64,000 nt of DNA from Amia ocellicauda (taxonomy: Eukaryota; Chordata; Actinopteri; Amiiformes; Amiidae), in NCBI RefSeq assembly GCF_036373705.1, contig NC_089863.1, positions 22,442,619 through 22,506,618 of the forward strand. Direction: 5' to 3'. The position numbers and the translations under genes were made by a program. Each line of letters starts with the position of its first letter. The stretch's first letter is position 1. Below, piece by piece: positions 1 to 11,316 of this stretch. The notes under the pieces were generated by a model that searched no databases, was not told where the DNA came from, and worked only from the letters and a program-made list of their open reading frames with translations.

Positions 1-45
1 TAATAATTTAAAGAGGAGCGTTTCACCACCCGCCTTGAAAGCAGC

Positions 46-117
46 GAGCTCTTGTGGCAAGGGTAGCACGTCTGACTCTAGATCACAAGGGTGCGTGTTC
101 AAATGACGTCGGGGTCA
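46..117 (+). pseudogene. tRNA-Trp-like relic with CUA (amber) anticodon, copy 1
   Basis: The 72-nt stretch lines up end to end with vertebrate tRNA-Trp: the D-arm core GGTAGC, the anticodon arm TCTGA/CTCTAGA, the T loop TTCAAAT and the 3' end GGGGTCA. The anticodon at 78-80 reads CTA where tRNA-Trp has CCA, so it would pair with UAG. Other changes argue against function: two mismatches in the acceptor stem, one in the anticodon stem, one in the T stem, and a shortened D region. It opens the 7.57-kb unit. Identity to tRNA-Trp is seen by eye; the pseudogene status is inferred. Confidence 0.75.
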
Positions 118-222
118 GTGTTTTGTACACCAGCAGTAACCAGTAACACTAAGGTTGCATGAGTAATTGCACAGCTGACAGTGTAAAGTGCTTACCACCT
201 TGTCGTTGATCTTGCAAAAAGG
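118..222. other. spacer between tRNA-Trp relic and LINE
   Basis: I see no gene here. The last six bases (AAAAGG) are the left target duplication of the LINE that follows. The unoccupied version of this site is at 57431-57438. Confidence 0.6.
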
Positions 223-486
223 TAAACAGAAGTATTTTCAAGTTGCCACAGAGAGAGACCGGAGAGTACAGGTGAGAGGTAGCCATCTTGTTGTTTGACT
301 AGTTTCAGAATAGTCTTAGCATTGCTCATTTTGTTTTAAGTTTGCCTTAAATTGACGTTAGCATTGTCTGTAGTTTGCCTAAATTGAAGCCAATTCAGTT
401 CAGCTGCTGAGTTGGTGAAAGTAAACAGGTTGTAGAAGGGAGTTTCTGTCTAGGACTAGCAGGAATTCTGTTGCAGGAGGAGCCAG

Positions 487-1121
487 GTGGGGCCAATTAG
501 GTGTGAATTGGGGGTAAAACCTAGGAGAGTTGAGACCTTAGAGCAGGACAGCGTAGAGAACTGCTGGGTTACAGTAGGTCGTAACCGCAGAAAAGGGCGT
601 GCACACCCCGTAGAGACACCCCAAGAGCTTGAATTGCCCAACAGGTTCCAACTGCTGGACACCGAGTTGGACAGTGACAGCTCAGAGGGTGATGGGGGGC
701 AGTTGAGCACCAGAGCACCATGGTGCCCAATCCCCCCCCAGACGAAGGAGGTAGTTATAGTAGGAGACTCAATTCTTAAAGGTGTAGATCACACAGTGTG
801 TTCTAGTGACATGGAGACCCACATTGGTATCTTGCCTGCCTGGTGCTCAGGTTGCAGATCTCCCTAAACTAGTAGACGGGCTACTGGCCAAAGCCGGGGG
901 GAATCCACTGGTCATGGTCAGGGAGACAGGCAGAGATTAGAAAGTTTAACACGTGGTTGAAAGCTTGGTGTAGGGAAGAGGGGTTTAGGTTTATGGAGCA
1001 TTGGTCTTTCTTCTGGGATAGATGGGACCTGTACAAACCAGACGGTCTACATCTAAACAGACGGGGGGCTAATGCATTGGAAGAGCGTATGTGCAGTGAA
1101 ATTGAGAAGCATTTAAACTAG
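487..1121 (+). pseudogene. LINE ORF1 relic (CR1 SGNH-esterase protein), copy A
   Basis: In CR1 elements ORF1 encodes an RNA-binding protein with a C-terminal SGNH esterase. Here the reading is open from about 487 to 867 and contains the sequences ENCWVTVGRNRRKG and LPNRFQLLDTELD and the esterase block-I motif VVIVGDSIL. A deletion just after 918 removes the block with HIGTND, which is still visible in the older copy at 60230-60250. The C-terminal tail (WDLYKPDGLHLNRRG, ending at 1121) is recognisable in another frame. No ATG begins the open stretch, whose first codon is GTG inside a longer reading. The active-site serine is present but the Asp/His half of the fold is interrupted. Confidence 0.75.
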
Positions 1122-1205
1122 GAACCAGGGGGGCAGGGAGCTATGACAATGGGAGATGTTCCACTAAGGAAAGGAAACCAAGGGAAACTGCCAGTAGGAA
1201 AGTCC

Positions 1206-3253
1206 TGAAATGTTTGTACCTCAATGCCAGGAGTATAAGGAACAAGATGTTAGACTTGGAAGCCACAGTGCTGGTGTGTGACTATGATGTTGTAGGAGTG
1301 ACAGAAACATGGCTTACAGAAAATGATGGGGATGAATACAAGTTGGAAGGATACACACAGTTTAGGTGAGACAGGCAAAATCGAAGAGGGGGTGGGGTAG
1401 CATTATATGTGAAAAATGACATTGAGGCAGAAGAACTTGTATTAGATCCCAGTAACGGAACAGAATCTTTGTGGGTGAAACTTTTGAACAAGAGATCTGG
1501 AGGATTAGCGGTAGGAGTGTGTTACAGGCAACCAAACTCAGATATTCAGAAAGATGCTGCATTGTAAAGTGTAATCAGGACTGCATGTAGCAAGGATGTG
1601 GCTGTTATAATGGGGGATTTCAATTTCCCAAACTTAGACTGGGAAAGCCCAGTGGGGACTACAGAAGCAGAAATGGAAATGGTTGAGATGGTAAATGACT
1701 GCTTTCTAACTCAATTTGTTAGGGAACCAACCAGAGAGAGCGCATGTATTGACTTGATCTTTTCAAATGACCAAGATAGAGTCAGGGGGACAGTAGTTAG
1801 AGAACCAATGGCAAATTGTGATCACAATATGGTTGTCTTTGAGGCATTCTTTCAAAAAACAAGGTCCAAGTCTAAAACAATGGTCTACAATTTTAGAAAA
1901 GCAAACCTTGAAGGTAAGAGACGGCACTTAGAAGAGGTAGACTGGAGCACACTGGATACAGAGTTAGTTGAAAATGCATGGGTATATTTTAAGAATATAC
2001 TACTCGAGGCTCAGGAGCAATTTGTACCAAAACTTAGCAAATTGAGGAACAAAAAACATTGGCCAAAATGGTATAATAGAGGTATGCAAAAAATATAAAG
2101 AGGAAGACAATGTTGTATAGTGCATACAAAAGGGATGGTGACGAAACAAAATACATAGAATATGTTGAGCTGCAAAGAGATCTTAAGAAAGGGATCAGGA
2201 AAGCAGAGAGGGAATTAGAAAGAAACATAGCTCTTGGAGCTCAAACCAATGCAAAGAGCTTTTTTCAATATCACAACAGCAAGCGGTTAATAAAGGAGGA
2301 GGTGAAACAGATAAAGGGCAAAAACGGAGGTATCTTGGAAATTGAACAAGATGTGGCAAATATTCTAAATGAGTATTTCACAGAGGTTTTTACAAAAGAA
2401 AAAACAGATGACATGCCACAGGTTGACAATCAGTCCAGTCAAACCCTAAGAGAGATCAGGATCAATGAGGAGGAGGTACTAAAGGGACTAGCAGAATTAA
2501 AAACAAACAAATCACCTGGGCCAGATGGGATAATTCCAACAGTACTTCAAGAAAAAAGGTGGCTCAGCAGATACAATCTTGGCAGCACAGGCTATTCAGA
2601 GGAACTTAGATAATATTCAGTTGTGGGCTGACACCTGGCAAATGCAATTCAATGTGGACAAGTGCAAGGTAATACATGCAGGTAACAAAAATGTCCACTA
2701 TAATTACACTATGGGAGGTACAGATCTACATGAAGTAACGCATGAGAAAGACCTAGGAGTCTATGTGGACTCCTCACTTTCTCCATCCAAGCAATGTGGG
2801 GAAGCAATAAAGAAGGCAAACAGAATGCTAGGGTATATTGTCAAAAGTGTAGAATTTAAAACAAGGGCAGTAATGTTAAGACTGTACAATGCGCTAGTTA
2901 GACCTCATCTGGAATACTGTGTACAGTTCTGGGCACCACACTTCAAAAAGGATATTGCTGCCTTAGAGGCAGTTCAGAGGAGAGCAACCAGACTTATTCC
3001 AGGTCTTCAAGGGAAAGTCCTACTCGCAGAGACTGAGGGAACTGAACCTTTTCACCCTGGAACAGAGGAGACTACCCGGGGACACAAATGGAAATTGGGC
3101 TTCAAGGCATTCAAAACGGAAAACAGGAGACACTTCTTTACACAGAGAGTAGTCACAATCTGGAATAAACTACCCAGCGATGTGGTAGAATCTGAAAGTT
3201 TGGGAACATTTAAAAATGGTCTGGAAAGGATCCTTGGATCACTTCGATATTAA
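1206..3253 (+). pseudogene. LINE ORF2 relic (endonuclease-reverse transcriptase), copy A
   Basis: The N-terminal APE-type endonuclease is clear: LNARSIRNK, ETWLTE, GGGVALYV, MGDFNFPNLDW, IDLIFSN and CDHNMV. It is crossed by stop codons at about 1366 and 1565. The reverse transcriptase begins with KSPGPDGI near 2510. It then jumps through a deletion near 2551 directly to the thumb region (AIQRNLDNIQLWADTW, NVDKCKVIHAGNKN). The palm motifs QGSVLGP and FADD, present at 62430-62530, are missing. The C-terminus ([25 protein letters not shown]) is intact to the stop at 3251-3253. Confidence 0.85.
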
Positions 3254-3396
3254 TGAACACCAAACAAGCACGATGGGTCGAATTGTCCCCTCTCCTTTGT
3301 TAACTCTCTTATGTTCTTAAAAGTGTCTGAAGCAGCATGAAAGAGCACACTAGGCAGCTGAGAACAGACAGAGAGGGGAGTGTATATTGCGTATTG

Positions 3397-3468
3397 CATA
3401 TATTGCGGGAATCAAACCCGGGTCAACTGCTTGGAAGGCAGCTATGCTAACCACTATACCACCAACGC
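3397..3468 (-). pseudogene. tRNA-Gly(UCC) with broken acceptor stem, copy 1
   Basis: The minus strand reads GCGTTGGTGGTATAGTGG, then an anticodon loop CTTCCAA (anticodon TCC) and a T arm CCGGG/TTTGATT, as in vertebrate tRNA-Gly(UCC). The 3' acceptor half has been replaced by repeats of a TATTGC word, so the stem cannot close. The B-box cytosine C56 has become T. The copy at 10957-11028 keeps the acceptor stem. Confidence 0.8.
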
Positions 3469-3677
3469 TAAGAAACTGCTTTCCAACAATATCTCACTGT
3501 GGTCGAACAAGTGGCAGGCAATTTGTTTTCCAAATTGCAATCGGTGAACATTTGGGAAGCCCTGCGTTATCTGCAGTTTCCTGTTCCTGAGTGCGGAAGG
3601 AAAATGTCCATTAGCATCTTTCCAGATTGCACTTTATTCAGACCTTTCCGAAATGAAACAAAACCAGAGTTGAAACA

Positions 3678-3749
3678 TAGCAGAGGATGGTTTCGATCCA
3701 TTGACCTCTGGGTTATGGGCCCAGCATGCTTCCGCTGCGCCACTCTGCT
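3678..3749 (-). tRNA. initiator tRNA-Met(CAU), copy 1
   Basis: 72 nt on the minus strand. The acceptor AGCAGAG pairs perfectly with CTCTGCT, and an A discriminator follows. The anticodon arm TGGGCCCATAACCCA has the three consecutive G:C pairs diagnostic of initiator tRNA, with CAT in the loop. The T loop ATCGAAA carries the eukaryotic initiator A54 and A60. One T-stem pair is A:C, a CpG-type change. It is probably a real or only recently decayed initiator tRNA; A- and B-box promoters are internal. Confidence 0.8.
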
Positions 3750-4019
3750 CCTTGGGAACTCAGCCACCTGTTAACTTCACAGCCACTCCTATATTGCATA
3801 TTGCAAGCAATACAAGTTTGCAAAGCCCTGCGTTATTTCCACTTTCCTGTTCAAGACTGCACACCGAGCTTCTCCATGCGCTGGAGCAGCGTTACTAGTT
3901 TCAGTGCCTTTACATTTCACCCTGTATGTGCTGTGGGAAGCATCATGTCAATTGTGTTGTACTAAGCGGATCGGGGCTCAGTCTGAGCTCAGATCCAAGC
4001 TTAAAAATGACCGTGCTTC

Positions 4020-4091
4020 TGAGCAGCTGGGACTCAAAGCCACACTCCCTGGCTTAGGAACCCAGTGTCTGATCCACTAGGACACGGGGGC
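4020..4091 (-). pseudogene. tRNA-Arg(CCU)-like relic, copy 1
   Basis: Reading the minus strand, CCTAGTGGATCAGACACTGG, a loop TTCCTAA and AGCCAGGGA resemble vertebrate tRNA-Arg(CCU). The anticodon stem has a mismatch, the T arm (GTGGC/TTTGAGT/CCCAG) barely pairs and the acceptor 3' half is unrelated. It is a relic and the assignment is moderate. Confidence 0.5.
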
Positions 4092-4552
4092 TCAGCCAGA
4101 CAGTATCGGAAAATGGAAATAAATAAATTAATTAATAAATAAAAAGATGCGGCGCGTTACACAATAGACACCAGGTAAAGAAGTGAATAGTTACAGGAAC
4201 TGTCACGTAAGCTCCTCAACTTGAAACGGGCACATACGAACTCCTGTGAAATAACACGAGATGGATAACTACCCCTTCTCTGCTGCAGCAGAATGTGACT
4301 ACCTATTGCGCAGAGTATTGCGTCAATCGATTCGAAATGAGGGCTGGCATTTGTCACCAATGTGCCTCGTTTAATTTCTGAAATATAACTCCCAGAAAAT
4401 ATTGTCTGTGTTTTTGAAATTGAATAACCTCAAAAGAAAGAAATGATCCAGTCAATTGCTAAAGAAGAGTCTTGCCGCTGCATTCTGGAATGAAGAAAAG
4501 AATGAAATGATAAAGTACAATCAAATCAAGAAAGAGAGCAGGCTGTGTCAGA

Positions 4553-4623
4553 TGCGCCAGCCGGGAATCGAACCCGAGTCACAAGAATGGGAATCTTGTA
4601 TGATATCACTACACCACTGGCGC
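4553..4623 (-). tRNA. tRNA-Gly(CCC), copy 1
   Basis: 71 nt on the minus strand. The acceptor GCGCCAG pairs fully with CTGGCGC. The anticodon stem CAAGA/TCTTG encloses TTCCCAT, giving anticodon CCC. The T loop is the consensus TTCGATT with a B-box GGTTCGATTCC. The D arm is TGGTGTAGTGATATCA. With 12119-12189 this is the best-preserved tRNA-Gly in the window and is plausibly functional. Confidence 0.88.
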
Positions 4624-5810
4624 TGCTGGGGGAGCTCTGGCTTGCGTCCTTGAAGCAAATTCATAGAAAGCGTCCCATGGGGCAAGATGATGTCTTAATG
4701 ATTATCCTTATTAGTCTGTTGTCGATCTGCTTAATACGTACCTAGCCAATCACTACATCACAGGTGCAGAGACAATCAGTATGAAGGCGAACACGATTTC
4801 GTTAACGTGTGCCCATTTACAAGTTCAATGAATGTATACATAAATAAAGCAGATCTGGGTTTTCCTATGAAACATTAAGGACTGGTTTCATAAATGCGTC
4901 CATAAGTCCATAAACGCCACGAGTGCAACGTGCAACTCTATTGTAGCTGCTGTTACTGTACGATTCATCGTGATACGTGTGTGTTTTATTTCAGCTGTAA
5001 CTCGCCCTGGTTAAGCACGTCTACGGTGTAATTTAAAAATATTACAGAAATTGTCGTTTGCAGTTACAAATCTGTAGTAAGAGTAATACGTTAAGGGAGT
5101 CAAGTTCAGCAATTTAAAATACAAATCTACTAGCACATATCTTGATAAAGATTACAATAATAACAATAATAATAATACATAGCAAATATTTATTTTAGTG
5201 TTGCACATGGAAAGTTTTCTTACAGTAACTTCTGAATATAATGTTGTCTATACCCTTTTAGCTATTCGTAATATCTCTTAACAGAAACTTGTATATTTTT
5301 AGCTGTCTCCAATCATCTAAAGCATACAGAATAAGACAGCCACAAAAGTCCTTTCCACACCAGGCTCTATCGCTCGTAGTGTTGCTTTCTGTCACTGTCT
5401 TTAAAACGAGACACAAACCAAACCCACAATCGCTCCGCTCCTCCCACATCAGGGCGTGGACTTCCGACACTGGCCTGGTTTTCCTGTGGCGCTTTATTAG
5501 AACAGCAAGAGATAACAGTATGTTTCTGTCTTTATTCGACCGCATGTGTGGGTGTAACTTTGTAATTGTTTAATGAGGTCCCGCAACGTTTGGGGTGAAA
5601 TGCAAAGTAATCTAATAGTAAAGTAACTAATTACTTTGCCCAGAGAGTAATAAGTAAAGTATCTTGTTACTGTTTATATGAGTAAAGAATACAATGTAAT
5701 ACATTTCTTTTTGTGAGTAACGACACCATCACTGCTCTTTTCTATCTCGTTTTGCATGTATGTTTTTTGTTGACAGAGATACAAAGTTTGAGAGAAGACA
5801 GGCTGGCATC
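4624..5810. other. non-coding spacer of the tRNA unit, copy 1
   Basis: About 1.2 kb with no gene I can support. It is AT-rich with a small (AAT)n-like tract near 5155-5180. It recurs at 12190-13375, 23564-24758 and, more diverged, at 37080-38133. Short open frames on both strands around 5258-5573 recur because the DNA is duplicated and do not resemble a known protein. Confidence 0.6.
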
Positions 5811-5882
5811 GGGGATGTAGCTCAGTGGTAGAGCGCATGCTTTGCATGTATGAGGTCCCGAGTTCAGTCCTCGGCATCTCCA
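5811..5882 (+). tRNA. tRNA-Ala(UGC) with altered T loop, copy 1
   Basis: The 72 nt match vertebrate tRNA-Ala(UGC): acceptor GGGGATG/CATCTCC, D arm TAGCTCAGTGGTAGAGC, anticodon loop TTTGCAT. The T arm is CCGAG/TTCAGTC/CTCGG; the stem pairs well but the near-invariant A58 is G and G57 is A. That position is normally the m1A site and part of the B box, so expression may be weak. The older copy at 38134-38205 has the canonical TTCAATC. Confidence 0.75.
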
Positions 5883-6087
5883 GACTGTCTTTTAATGGAG
5901 CCCGTGCACTATGTCATTGGATGCACATAGCAAGTACCGAACAAATCGGGAGCCCGTGATTCATCGGTCACACTAGCATGGGCCTTTTCGGGACTCTCTC
6001 CCAGCATTCGTCCGAGAAACATCGTGTGTGTATGTATTCATTGTGAGAAGTGAAATAATGGGCCAGATTGCAAGCTGGTTCTGTATA
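5883..6087. other. spacer between tRNA-Ala and Tc1-like element
   Basis: I see no gene here. Its right end (GGTTCTGTA) is the insertion site of the Tc1-like element. The same flank without an insertion is at 38395-38412. Confidence 0.55.
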
Positions 6088-6998
6088 CACTCACCTAAAG
6101 GATTATTAGGAACACCATACTAATACTGTGTTTGACCCCCTTTCGCCTTCAGAACTGCCTTAATTCTACATGGCATTGATTCAACAAGGTGCTGAAAGCA
6201 TTCTTTAGAAATGTTGGCCCATATTGATAGGATAGCATCTTGCAGTTGATGGAGATTTGTGTGATGCACATCCAGGGCACGAAGCTCCCGTTCCACCACA
6301 TCCCAAAGATGCTCTATTGGGTTGAGATCTGGTGACTGTGGGGGCCAGTTTAGTACAGTGAACTCATTGTCATGTTCAAGAAACCAATTTGAAATGATTC
6401 GACCTTTGTGACATGGTGCATTATCCTGCTGGAAGTAGCCATCAGAGGATGGGTACATGGTGGTCATAAAGGGATGGACATGGTCACAATGCTCAGGTAG
6501 GCCGTGGCATTTAAACGATGCCCAATTGGCCTAAAGTGTGCCAAGTAAACATCCCCCACACCATTACACCACCACCACCAGCCTGCACAGTGGTAACAAG
6601 GCATGATGGATCCATGTTCTCATTCTGTTTACACCAAATTCTGACCTCTAGCATCAACAAGGCATTTTCGCCCACAGGACTGCCGCATACTGGATGTTTT
6701 TCCCTTTTCACACCATTCTTTGTAAACCCTAGAAATGGTTGTGCGTGAAAATCCCAGTAACTGAGCAGATTGTGAAATACTCAGACCGGCCCGTCTGGCA
6801 CCAACAACCATGCCACGCTCAAAATTGCTTAAATCACCTTTCTTTCCCATTCAGACATTCAGTTTGGAGTTCAGGAGATTGTCTTGACCAGGACCACACC
6901 CCTAAATGCATTGAAGCAACTGCCATGTGATTGGTTGGTTAGATAATTGCATTAATGAGAAATTGAACAGGTGTTCCTAATAATCCTTTAGGTGAGTG
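6088..6998 (-). mobile_element. Tc1-like transposon, array copy A (internally deleted)
   Basis: The ends are CACTCACCTAAAGGATTATT and its inverted counterpart, flanked by TA on both sides (6086-6087 and 6999-7000). At 911 bp it is about 300 bp shorter than the near-complete relative at 53623-54845. The missing part lies between two GTCAGA words and removed the first catalytic aspartate. It also lacks 14 further bases present in the copy at 25034. It could only move with help from another source of transposase. Confidence 0.92.
6120..6850 (-). pseudogene. Tc1-like transposase relic, copy A
   Basis: The N-terminal helix-turn-helix (MGKKGDLSNFERGMVVGARR, SAQLLGFSRTTISRVYKEW) starts at 6850. The C-terminal half (YFQQDNAPCHKG, PQSPDLNPIEHLW) ends at 6120. 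Between them a 300-bp deletion, two short deletions and the resulting frame changes interrupt the protein. The second D and the E of the DDE triad survive; the first D is gone. Confidence 0.85.
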
Positions 6999-7466
6999 TA
7001 AGTGTGCAGGCTGTAAGATTTGGGCGCTTTAAACGGCACGGTGTACTTGAACATCGTCATCATCACGTTGACACACATGCCATCTAAAACGCGCGTTGTC
7101 TTTACTTGTTGGCTTGAAGTTAAACACAGACCGTCGTCAGGAGTAGGGAATTAGCGGGGACAGGTGCCAGGTGTGATACATTGGAGGCACACGCACTAAC
7201 ACCGAGCTCATTGGCTCTACTAAGCTACTAAAAAAGAAGTGTTAACCAAGCACCGACCGATGCGTTTTCTCCCACTGAATTGTGCACCTCGAAAGTCTAC
7301 CAAATGCAGACTCCTTAAGCAAAGCATTGTCCCCCACAGGACACCGACTTATATGTAGACCCTCCCTCTCTCCATAATCAATCCATCAGCAAGGAACGGA
7401 CCTAAATTCATGAGTAAATTACACATGCATTCAAAGCAATATGTAGAGCACGCTGTATCGGATATG

Positions 7467-7473
<7 letters not shown>
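6999..7473. other. spacer right of the Tc1-like element, copy 1
   Basis: I see no gene or RNA here. The stretch is repeated almost unchanged at 25959-26430 and is deleted from the second unit. Confidence 0.5.

Positions 7474-7565
<92 letters not shown>
7474..7565. repeat. (ACT)n microsatellite, about 30 units
   Basis: Uninterrupted ACT triplets just before the boundary of the next unit. On the minus strand it is open as a run of valines, which is an artefact of the repeat. The matching tract at 26431-26510 is about four units shorter. Confidence 0.97.
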
Positions 7566-7613
7566 CAATAATAATTTAAAGAGGAGCGTTTCACCACCCG
7601 CCTTGAAAGCAGC

Positions 7614-7685
7614 GAGCTCTTGTGGCAAGGGTAGCACGTCTGACTCTAGATCACAAGGGTGCGTGTTCAAATGACGTCGGGGTCA
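7614..7685 (+). pseudogene. tRNA-Trp-like relic with CUA anticodon, copy 2
   Basis: Same sequence as 46-117, including CTA in the anticodon and the stem mismatches. It marks the start of the second 7.57-kb unit. Confidence 0.75.
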
Positions 7686-7790
7686 GTGTTTTGTACACCA
7701 GCAGTAACCAGTAACACTAAGGTTGCATGAGTAATTGCACAGCTGACAGTGTAAAGTGCTTACCACCTTGTCGTTGATCTTGCAAAAAGG

Positions 7791-10700
7791 TAAACAGAAG
7801 TATTTACAAGTTGCCACAGAGAGAGACCGGAGAGTACAGGTGAGAGGTAGCCATGTTGTTGTTTGACTAGTTTCAGAATAGTCTTAGCATTGCTCATTTT
7901 GTTTTAAGTTTGCCTTAAATTGACGTTAGCATTGTCTGTAGTTTGCCTAAATTGAAGCCAATTCAGTTCAGCTGCTGAGGTGGTGAAAGTAAACAGGTTT
8001 AAGAAAGGGAGTTTCTGTCTAGGACTAGCAGGAATTCTGTTGCAGGAGGAGCCAGGTGGGGCCAATTAGGTGTGAATTGGGGGTAAAACCTAGGAGAGTT
8101 GAGACCTTAGAGCAGGACAGCGTAGAGAACTGCTGGGTTACAGTAGGTCGTAACCGCAGAAAAGGGCGTGCACACCCCGTAGAGACACTCCAAGAGCTTG
8201 AATTGCCCAACAGGTTCCAACTGCTGGACACCGAGTTGGACAGTGACAGCTCAGAGGGTGATGGGGGGCAGTTGAGCACCAGAGCACCATGGTGCCCAAT
8301 CCCCCCCCCAGACGAAGGAGGTAGTTATAGTAGGAGACTCAATTCTTAGAGGTGTAGATCACACAGTGTGTTCTAGTGACATGGAGACCCGCATTGGTAT
8401 CTTGCCTGCCTGGTGCTCAGGTTGCAGATCTCCCTAAACTAGTAGACGGGCTACTGGCCAAAGCCGGGGGGAATCCACTGGTCATGGTCAGGGAGACAGG
8501 CAGAGATTAGAAAGTTTAACACGTGGTTGAAAGCTTGGTGTAAGGAAGAGGGGTTTAGGTTTATGGAGCATTGGTCTTTCTTCTGGGATAGATGGGACCT
8601 GTACAAACCGGACGATCTACATCTAAACAGAAGGGGGGCTAATGCATTGGAAGAGCGTATGTGCAGTGAAATTGAGAATCATTTAAACTAGGAACCAGGG
8701 GGGCAGGGAGCTTTGACAATGGGAGATGTTCCACTAAGGAAAGGAAACCAAGGGAAACTGCCAGTAGGAAAGTCCTGAAATGTTTGTACCTCAATGCCAG
8801 GAGTATAAGGAACAAAATGTTAGACTTGGAAGCCACAGTGCTGGTGTGTGACTATGATGTTGTAGGAGTGACAGAAACATGGCTTACAGAAAATGATGGG
8901 GATGAATACAAGTTGGAAGGATACACACAGTTTAGGTGAGACAGGCAAAATCAAAGAGGGGGTGGGGTAGCATTATATGTGAAAAATGACATTGAGGCAG
9001 AAGAACTTGTATTAGATCCCAGTAACGGAACAGAATCTTTGTGGGTGAAACTTTTGAACAAGAGATCTGGAGGATTAGCGGTAGGAGTGTGTTACAGGCC
9101 ACCAAACTCAGATATTCAGAAAGATGCTGCATTGTAAAGTGTAATCAGGACTGCATGTAGCAAGGATGTGGCTGTTATAATGGGGGATTTCAATTTCCCA
9201 AACTTAGACTGGGAAAGCCCAGTGGGGACTACAGAAGCAGAAATGGAAATGGTTGAGATGGTAAATGACTGCTTTCTAACTCAATTTGTCAGGGAACCAA
9301 CCAGAGAGAGCGCATGTATTGACTTGATCTTTTCAAATGACCAAGATAGAGTCAGGGGGACAGTAGTTAGAGAACCAATGGCAAATTGTGATCACAATAT
9401 GGTTGTCTTTGAGGCATTCTTTCAAAAAACAAGGTCCAAGTCTAAAACAATGGTCTACAATTTTAGAAAAGCAAACCTTGAAGGTATGAGACGGCACTTA
9501 GAAGAGGTAGACTGGAGCACACTGGATACAGAGTTAGTTGAAAATGCATGGGTATATTTTAAGAATATACTACTCGAGGCTCAGGAGCAATTTGTACCAA
9601 AACTTAGCAAATTGAGGAACAAAAAACATTGGCCAAAATGGTATAATAGAGGTATGCAAAAAATATAAAGAGGAAGACAATGTTGTATAGTGCATACAAA
9701 AGGGATGGTGACAAAACAAAATACATAGAATATGTTGAGCTGCAAAGAGATCTTAAGAAAGGGATCAGGAAAGCAGTGAGGGAATTAGAAAGAAACATAG
9801 CTCTTGGAGCTCAAACCAATGCAAAGAGCTTTTTTCAATATCACAACAGCAAGCGGTCAATAAAGGAGGAAGTGAAACAGATAAAGGGCAAAAACGGAGG
9901 TATCTTGGAAATTGAACAAGATGTGGCAAATATTCTAAATGAGTATTTCACAGAGGTTTTTACAAAAGAAAAAACAGATGACATGCCACAGGTTGACAAT
10001 CAGTCCAGTCAAACCCTAAGAGAGATCAGGATAAATGAGGAGGAGGTACTAAAGGGACTAGCAGAATTAAAAACAAACAAATCACCTGGGCCAGATGGGA
10101 TATTTCCAACAGTACTTCAAGAAAATAGGTGGCTCAGCAGATACAATCTTGGCAGCACAGGCTATTCAGAGGAACTTAGATAATATTCAGTTGTGGGCTG
10201 ACACCTGGCAAATGAAATTCAATGTGGACAAGTGCAAGGTAATACATGCAGGTAACAAAAATGTCCACTATAATTACACTATGGGAGGTACAGATCTACA
10301 TGAAGTAACGCATGAGAAAGACCTAGGAGTCTATGTGGACTCCTCACTTTCTCCATCCAAGCAATGTGGGGAAGCAATAAGGAAGGCAAACAGAATGCTA
10401 GGGTATATTGTCAAAAGTGTAGAATTTAAAACAAGGGCAGTAATGTTAAGACTGTACAATGCGCTAGTTAGACCTCATCTGGAATACTGTGTACAGTTCT
10501 GGGCACCACACTTCAAGAAGGAAATTGCTGCCTTAGAGGCAGTTCAGAGGAGAGCAACCAGACTTATTCCAGGTCTTCAAGGGAAAGTCCTACTCGGAGA
10601 GACTGAGGGAACTGAACCTTTTCACCCTGGAACAGAGGAGACTACCCGGGGACACAAATGGAAATTGGGCTTCAAGGCATTCAAAACGGAAAACAGGAGA

Positions 10701-10887
10701 CACTTCTTTACACAGAGAGTAGTCACAATCTGGAATAAACTACCCAGCGATGTAGTTGAAGCTGAAAGTTTGGGAACATTTAAAAATGGTCTGGAAAGGA
10801 TCCTTGGATCACTTCGATATTAATGACCACCAAACGAGCACGATGGGTCGAATGGTCCCCTTTGTTTGTTAACTCTCTAATGTTCTT
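7791..10887 (+). mobile_element. CR1-group LINE, array copy B
   Basis: Nearly identical to copy A, with the same two internal deletions, so it arose by segmental duplication. Endonuclease motifs lie at 8790-9400 and the RT thumb and C-terminus at 10095-10823. Its open tail is the longest in the array, 242 codons, because the junction of the RT deletion reads GAAAATAGG here. The target-duplication halves AAAAGG lie at 7785-7790 and 10888-10893. ORF1 is cut after GDSIL by a frame change in a run of C. Confidence 0.9.
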
Positions 10888-10956
10888 AAAAGGGTCTGAA
10901 GCAGCATGAAGGAGCACACTAGGCAGCTGAGAACAGACAGAGAGGGAAGTGTATAT

Positions 10957-11028
10957 TGCGTTGGCCGGGAATCAAACCCAGGTCAACTGCTTGGAAGGCA
11001 GCTATGCTAACCACTATACCACCAACGC
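10957..11028 (-). tRNA. tRNA-Gly(UCC), copy 2
   Basis: The 72 nt on the minus strand are almost the vertebrate tRNA-Gly(UCC): acceptor GCGTTGG/CCAACGC with discriminator A, anticodon loop CTTCCAA. The T arm CTGGG/TTTGATT/CCCGG has one G:T pair and T in place of C56, which weakens the B box. It may be weakly functional or newly decayed. Confidence 0.75.
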
Positions 11029-11250
11029 TTAGAAACTGCATCCCCGCAATATCTCACTGTGGTCGAACATGATTCCAGGATTTCAAAGTGGCAGGCAATT
11101 CGTTTTCCAAATTGCAATCAGTGAACATTTGGGAAGCCCTGCGTTATCTGCAGTTTCCAGTTCCTGAGTGCGGAAGGAAAATGTCCATTAGCATCTTTCC
11201 AGATTGCACTTTATTCAGACCTTTCCGAAATGAAACAAAACCAAAGTTGA

Positions 11251-11316
11251 AGGATGGTTTCAATCCATCGACCTCTGGGTTATGGGACCAGCACGCTTGC
11301 GCTGCGCCACACTGCT
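11251..11316 (-). pseudogene. initiator tRNA-Met relic, copy 2
   Basis: The anticodon arm is kept in part (the stem now has GGTCCC in place of GGGCCC). The 3' acceptor strand has been removed by a short deletion, and the D region is altered. It is the counterpart of 3678-3749. Confidence 0.75.

Larger units (their letters stand above)
223..3318 (+). mobile_element. CR1-group LINE, array copy A (internally deleted)
   Basis: A non-LTR retrotransposon of the CR1 group. It has a short 5' leader, an ORF1 relic with the SGNH-esterase signature, an ORF2 relic with an APE-type endonuclease and part of the reverse transcriptase, and a 3' end TTCTT with no long poly(A). The boundaries come from the empty paralogous site at 57431: sequence matching the empty site stops at 222 and resumes at 3319. 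AAAAGG lies on the left and AAAAG on the right, giving a short target duplication. Two internal deletions, both shared with the other array copies, remove part of the esterase and about 0.57 kb of the RT core. It cannot move by itself. Confidence 0.9.

Noticed and set aside
223-3318. Idea that the array LINEs are separate retrotransposition events
   Set aside because: Same insertion point, same two internal deletions and the same flanks in each unit show a single insertion copied by duplication.
3499-3965. Overlapping short frames around the initiator tRNA
   Set aside because: They read through the tRNA and its flanks and change in length between units; no coding signal.
5258-5573. Overlapping 94-95 codon frames on both strands, kept in several units
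   Set aside because: They recur because the DNA is duplicated. The older copy (37581-37896) shows changes without sign of codon-level constraint, and no family is recognised.
5930-6030. Possible further tRNA or snRNA between tRNA-Ala and the Tc1-like element
   Set aside because: No cloverleaf or snRNA core could be found on either strand.
7431-7670. Open frame rich in valine
   Set aside because: It is the minus-strand reading of the (ACT)n microsatellite and part of the tRNA-Trp relic; not a protein. The same applies at 26391-26615.
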